This document shows, one piece after another, positions 10,591 to 12,369 of a DNA stretch of 12,369 nucleotides; within the stretch, counting starts at the first letter, position 1, and each line of letters opens with the position of its first letter. Below the pieces are notes generated by a model, which was not told where the DNA came from, searched no databases, and was given only the letters and a program-made list of their open reading frames with translations. This stretch comes from Actinomycetes bacterium (GTDB lineage: Bacteria > Actinomycetota > Actinomycetes > Actinomycetales > Cellulomonadaceae). The stretch covers positions 1 through 12,369 of the forward strand of contig JAEYXM010000094.1 of NCBI GenBank assembly GCA_023428465.1, given 5' to 3'. The translations under genes and the position numbers were made by a program.

Positions 10591-12369
10591 TCAGTGCTCG
10601 CCGGGGGCGCGCTGGGGCAGGACGACGCCGTCGGTGAACAGGACGCCGTCGGCGAAGTGGGCCTCGACGCGGCCTCCGCCGAACTGCTCGGCGTGCAGCC
10701 GCGCGTACAGGCCGCCGGCATCGACGAGCTCGTCGTGCGTGCCGGACTCCACGACCCGCCCGCCGTCGAGGACCGCGATGACGTCTGCGTGCCGCACGGT
10801 CGACAGGCGGTGCGCGATGGCGATGGTGGTGCGTCCCGCCATCGCGCGCGACAGCGCCGCCTGCACGAGCCGCTCGCCCACGGTGTCGAGTGCGGACGTG
10901 GCCTCGTCGAGGATGAGGATCCTCGGGTCCTTGAGCAGCACGCGTGCGATCGCGAGGCGCTGCTTCTCGCCGCCGGACAGGCGGTACCCGCGCTCACCGA
11001 CCGTGGTGGCGTAGCCGTGGGGGAAGGCTGCGATCCGGTCGTGGATGTTCGCTGCGCGCGCGACCTCGACCAGCTCGGCGTCGGTCGCGTCGGGCCGGGC
11101 GTAGCGCAGGTTCTCCGCGATGGAGGCGTGGAAGAGGTACGGGTCCTGCGTGACCATGCCCACGGCGTCGGCGACCGACGCGAGCGTGAGGTCCCGCACG
11201 TCCGACCCGCCGATGCGGACGGCCCCGCGATCGGCCTCGTAGAGGCGGGGGATGAGGTACGTGAGGGTCGTCTTCCCGGCGCCCGAGGGCCCTACGAGGG
11301 CGGCGAGCTGCCCCGGCGCCACGGTGAGCGACACCCCGCGCAGCGCCCAGGGGCGCGCACGGCTCCCGAGCTCGGCGTCCTCGGCGTCGTCCGCCGCGGG
11401 CTCGCTCGACCCGCCTGCCGGCGCCGCCCGACGCACGGCCGTCGTAGTTCCCGAGTACCGGCCTCCCGGGGCGGCGGGCACCGCGCCCGCGGCGGCCCAC
11501 CGCATGCCGCCACCGCGCGGTACGTCCGGAGAGGGGCCGGGCTCGAGCAGGCGCGGGGGAGCGGGGTAGGCGAACCAGACGTCTTCGAGCTGCAGCTCCC
11601 CGCGCATCTGCGCGAGGTCCAGGCGGGTTGCGTCCGGGCGGTCCTGGACCGCCGGCACGAGGTCGAGGTACTCGAAGATGCGCCGGAACAGGGCGAGGGA
11701 GGTCTGCACGTCGAGGGCGACGCGCATGAGCGAGACCGCGGGCATGAGGAGCCGCGCCTGCAGCGTCGAGAACGCCACGAGCGTGCCCGCGGTGACGGGC
11801 GCCCCCCCGTCGAGCATGAGCCCGGCGGCGAGGTACACGAGGGCGGGCGTGATCGCCATGAACGCCGTGACGATGCCGAAGAAGCCCTGCCCGGCCATCG
11901 CCTGGCGGACCTGCAGGTCGACCTGGCGCTCGTTCTCCTCGCGGTAGCGGGCGATCTCGCTGTCGGCCCGGTTGAAGATCTTCGCGAGCAGGACGCCCGA
12001 GACGCTCAAGGCCTCCTCCGTGATGGCGGTCATGTCGGAGAGCGACTCCTGCGTCCGCCGCGCGAGCTCCTGGCGGCGGGCCCCGACGCGGCGCTGCACC
12101 ACGATGAAGGCCGGCATGAGCGCGACCGCGATGAGGGTCAGCTGCCACGACAGCAGGGTCATCGCGACGAGGGACGCGATGACGGTCACGGCGTTCGAGA
12201 GGATGCTCGAGGCCGTGGTGGTGAGCACGGAGCGCACGCCGCCGACGTCGTTCGCGAGGCGCGACTGGATGGCACCCGTGCGCGTGGAGGTGAAGAAGGC
12301 GAGCTCCATGCGCTCGAGGTGCTCGAAGAGGCGGCCGCGCAGGTCCGCCATGGCCCGGTTCCCGACGAG
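10591..12369 (-). CDS. ABC exporter, fused membrane and ATPase domains (5' end outside window)
   Basis: The frame runs from the right edge to the stop at 10591-10593, giving about 592 residues; the first transmembrane helices are missing. Counting from Met at 12351, the first visible part is GNRAMADLRGRLFEHL, a coupling region typical of the exporter fold, then helices near 45-65, 67-86 and 155-180. The ATPase domain shows the A-loop Tyr262 (FAYP), Walker A GPSGAGKT (354-361), Q-loop Gln402, signature LSGGE (459-463 region), Walker B ILILDE (478-483), D-loop SALD and H-loop His514. All key residues are intact. About 70 residues, rich in Pro, Gly, Ala and Arg, are inserted between the A-loop and Walker A. 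The exported substrate, possibly lipid or drug, cannot be inferred. A 29-residue tail follows the ATPase core. Confidence 0.9.
   Translation of the reverse strand, partial: LVGNRAMADLRGRLFEHLERMELAFFTSTRTGAIQSRLANDVGGVRSVLTTTASSILSNAVTVIASLVAMTLLSWQLTLIAVALMPAFIVVQRRVGARRQELARRTQESLSDMTAITEEALSVSGVLLAKIFNRADSEIARYREENERQVDLQVRQAMAGQGFFGIVTAFMAITPALVYLAAGLMLDGGAPVTAGTLVAFSTLQARLLMPAVSLMRVALDVQTSLALFRRIFEYLDLVPAVQDRPDATRLDLAQMRGELQLEDVWFAYPAPPRLLEPGPSPDVPRGGGMRWAAAGAVPAAPGGRYSGTTTAVRRAAPAGGSSEPAADDAEDAELGSRARPWALRGVSLTVAPGQLAALVGPSGAGKTTLTYLIPRLYEADRGAVRIGGSDVRDLTLASVADAVGMVTQDPYLFHASIAENLRYARPDATDAELVEVARAANIHDRIAAFPHGYATTVGERGYRLSGGEKQRLAIARVLLKDPRILILDEATSALDTVGERLVQAALSRAMAGRTTIAIAHRLSTVRHADVIAVLDGGRVVESGTHDELVDAGGLYARLHAEQFGGGRVEAHFADGVLFTDGVVLPQRAPGEH

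Noticed and set aside
10107..10997. 296-codon open frame on the minus strand across the exporter end and rbpA
   Set aside because: It is in a different frame from both the ABC exporter and RbpA, which have clear motifs; its Ser/Arg/Pro-rich product is a shadow.

Overview
The window is very GC-rich, densely coding DNA from a high-GC actinobacterium. The gene content (PafC-type WYL regulator, actinobacterial TatA/TatC, HelY helicase, Lnt next to polyprenol-phosphate-mannose synthase, RbpA) fits Actinobacteria only. The GC level and codon use suggest a Cellulomonas-like member of the Micrococcales; that last placement is inference. No mobile element, CRISPR array, tRNA or rRNA was found, and the genes look like core chromosome rather than acquired DNA.

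Layout, left to right. Positions 1-282 hold the C-terminal end of a WYL-domain regulator (PafC). A small one-helix membrane protein of unknown function follows (353-667), then the twin-arginine translocase genes tatA (759-950) and tatC (934-1722). TatC overlaps a lipid/diacylglycerol kinase (1719-2636) by ATGA. A large Ski2/Mtr4-like helicase, HelY, occupies 2754-5609, and a YtcJ-type amidohydrolase 5649-7250. After a 310-bp non-coding region rich in signals come lnt (7561-9162) and ppm1 (9159-9983), again coupled by ATGA. Convergent to these, on the minus strand, are rbpA (10057-10401) and an ABC exporter (10591 to beyond the right edge).

Functionally, much of the window concerns the cell envelope: Tat export of folded proteins, lipid phosphorylation, lipoprotein N-acylation, mannosyl donor synthesis and an ABC exporter. 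RNA metabolism and transcription are represented by HelY and RbpA. The order pafC-tatA-tatC-helY, and the convergent ppm1/rbpA pair, both match arrangements known from Mycobacterium tuberculosis, where the two blocks lie far apart.

I see no new multi-gene system here. The most interesting signals are regulatory. (1) Four genes (353, helY, the amidohydrolase and lnt) have TAGNNT placed exactly six bases before a start codon, the signature of leaderless transcription, and tatA has the same element with a short Shine-Dalgarno leader. (2) rbpA has a GGGAAC-N18-GTT promoter of the disulfide-stress sigma factor type (SigR/SigH). (3) The lnt upstream region has an additional SigA-like promoter, direct repeats, and a palindrome shared with the rbpA leader. 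(4) The ABC exporter and HelY each carry an unusual low-complexity insert inside the motor domain.
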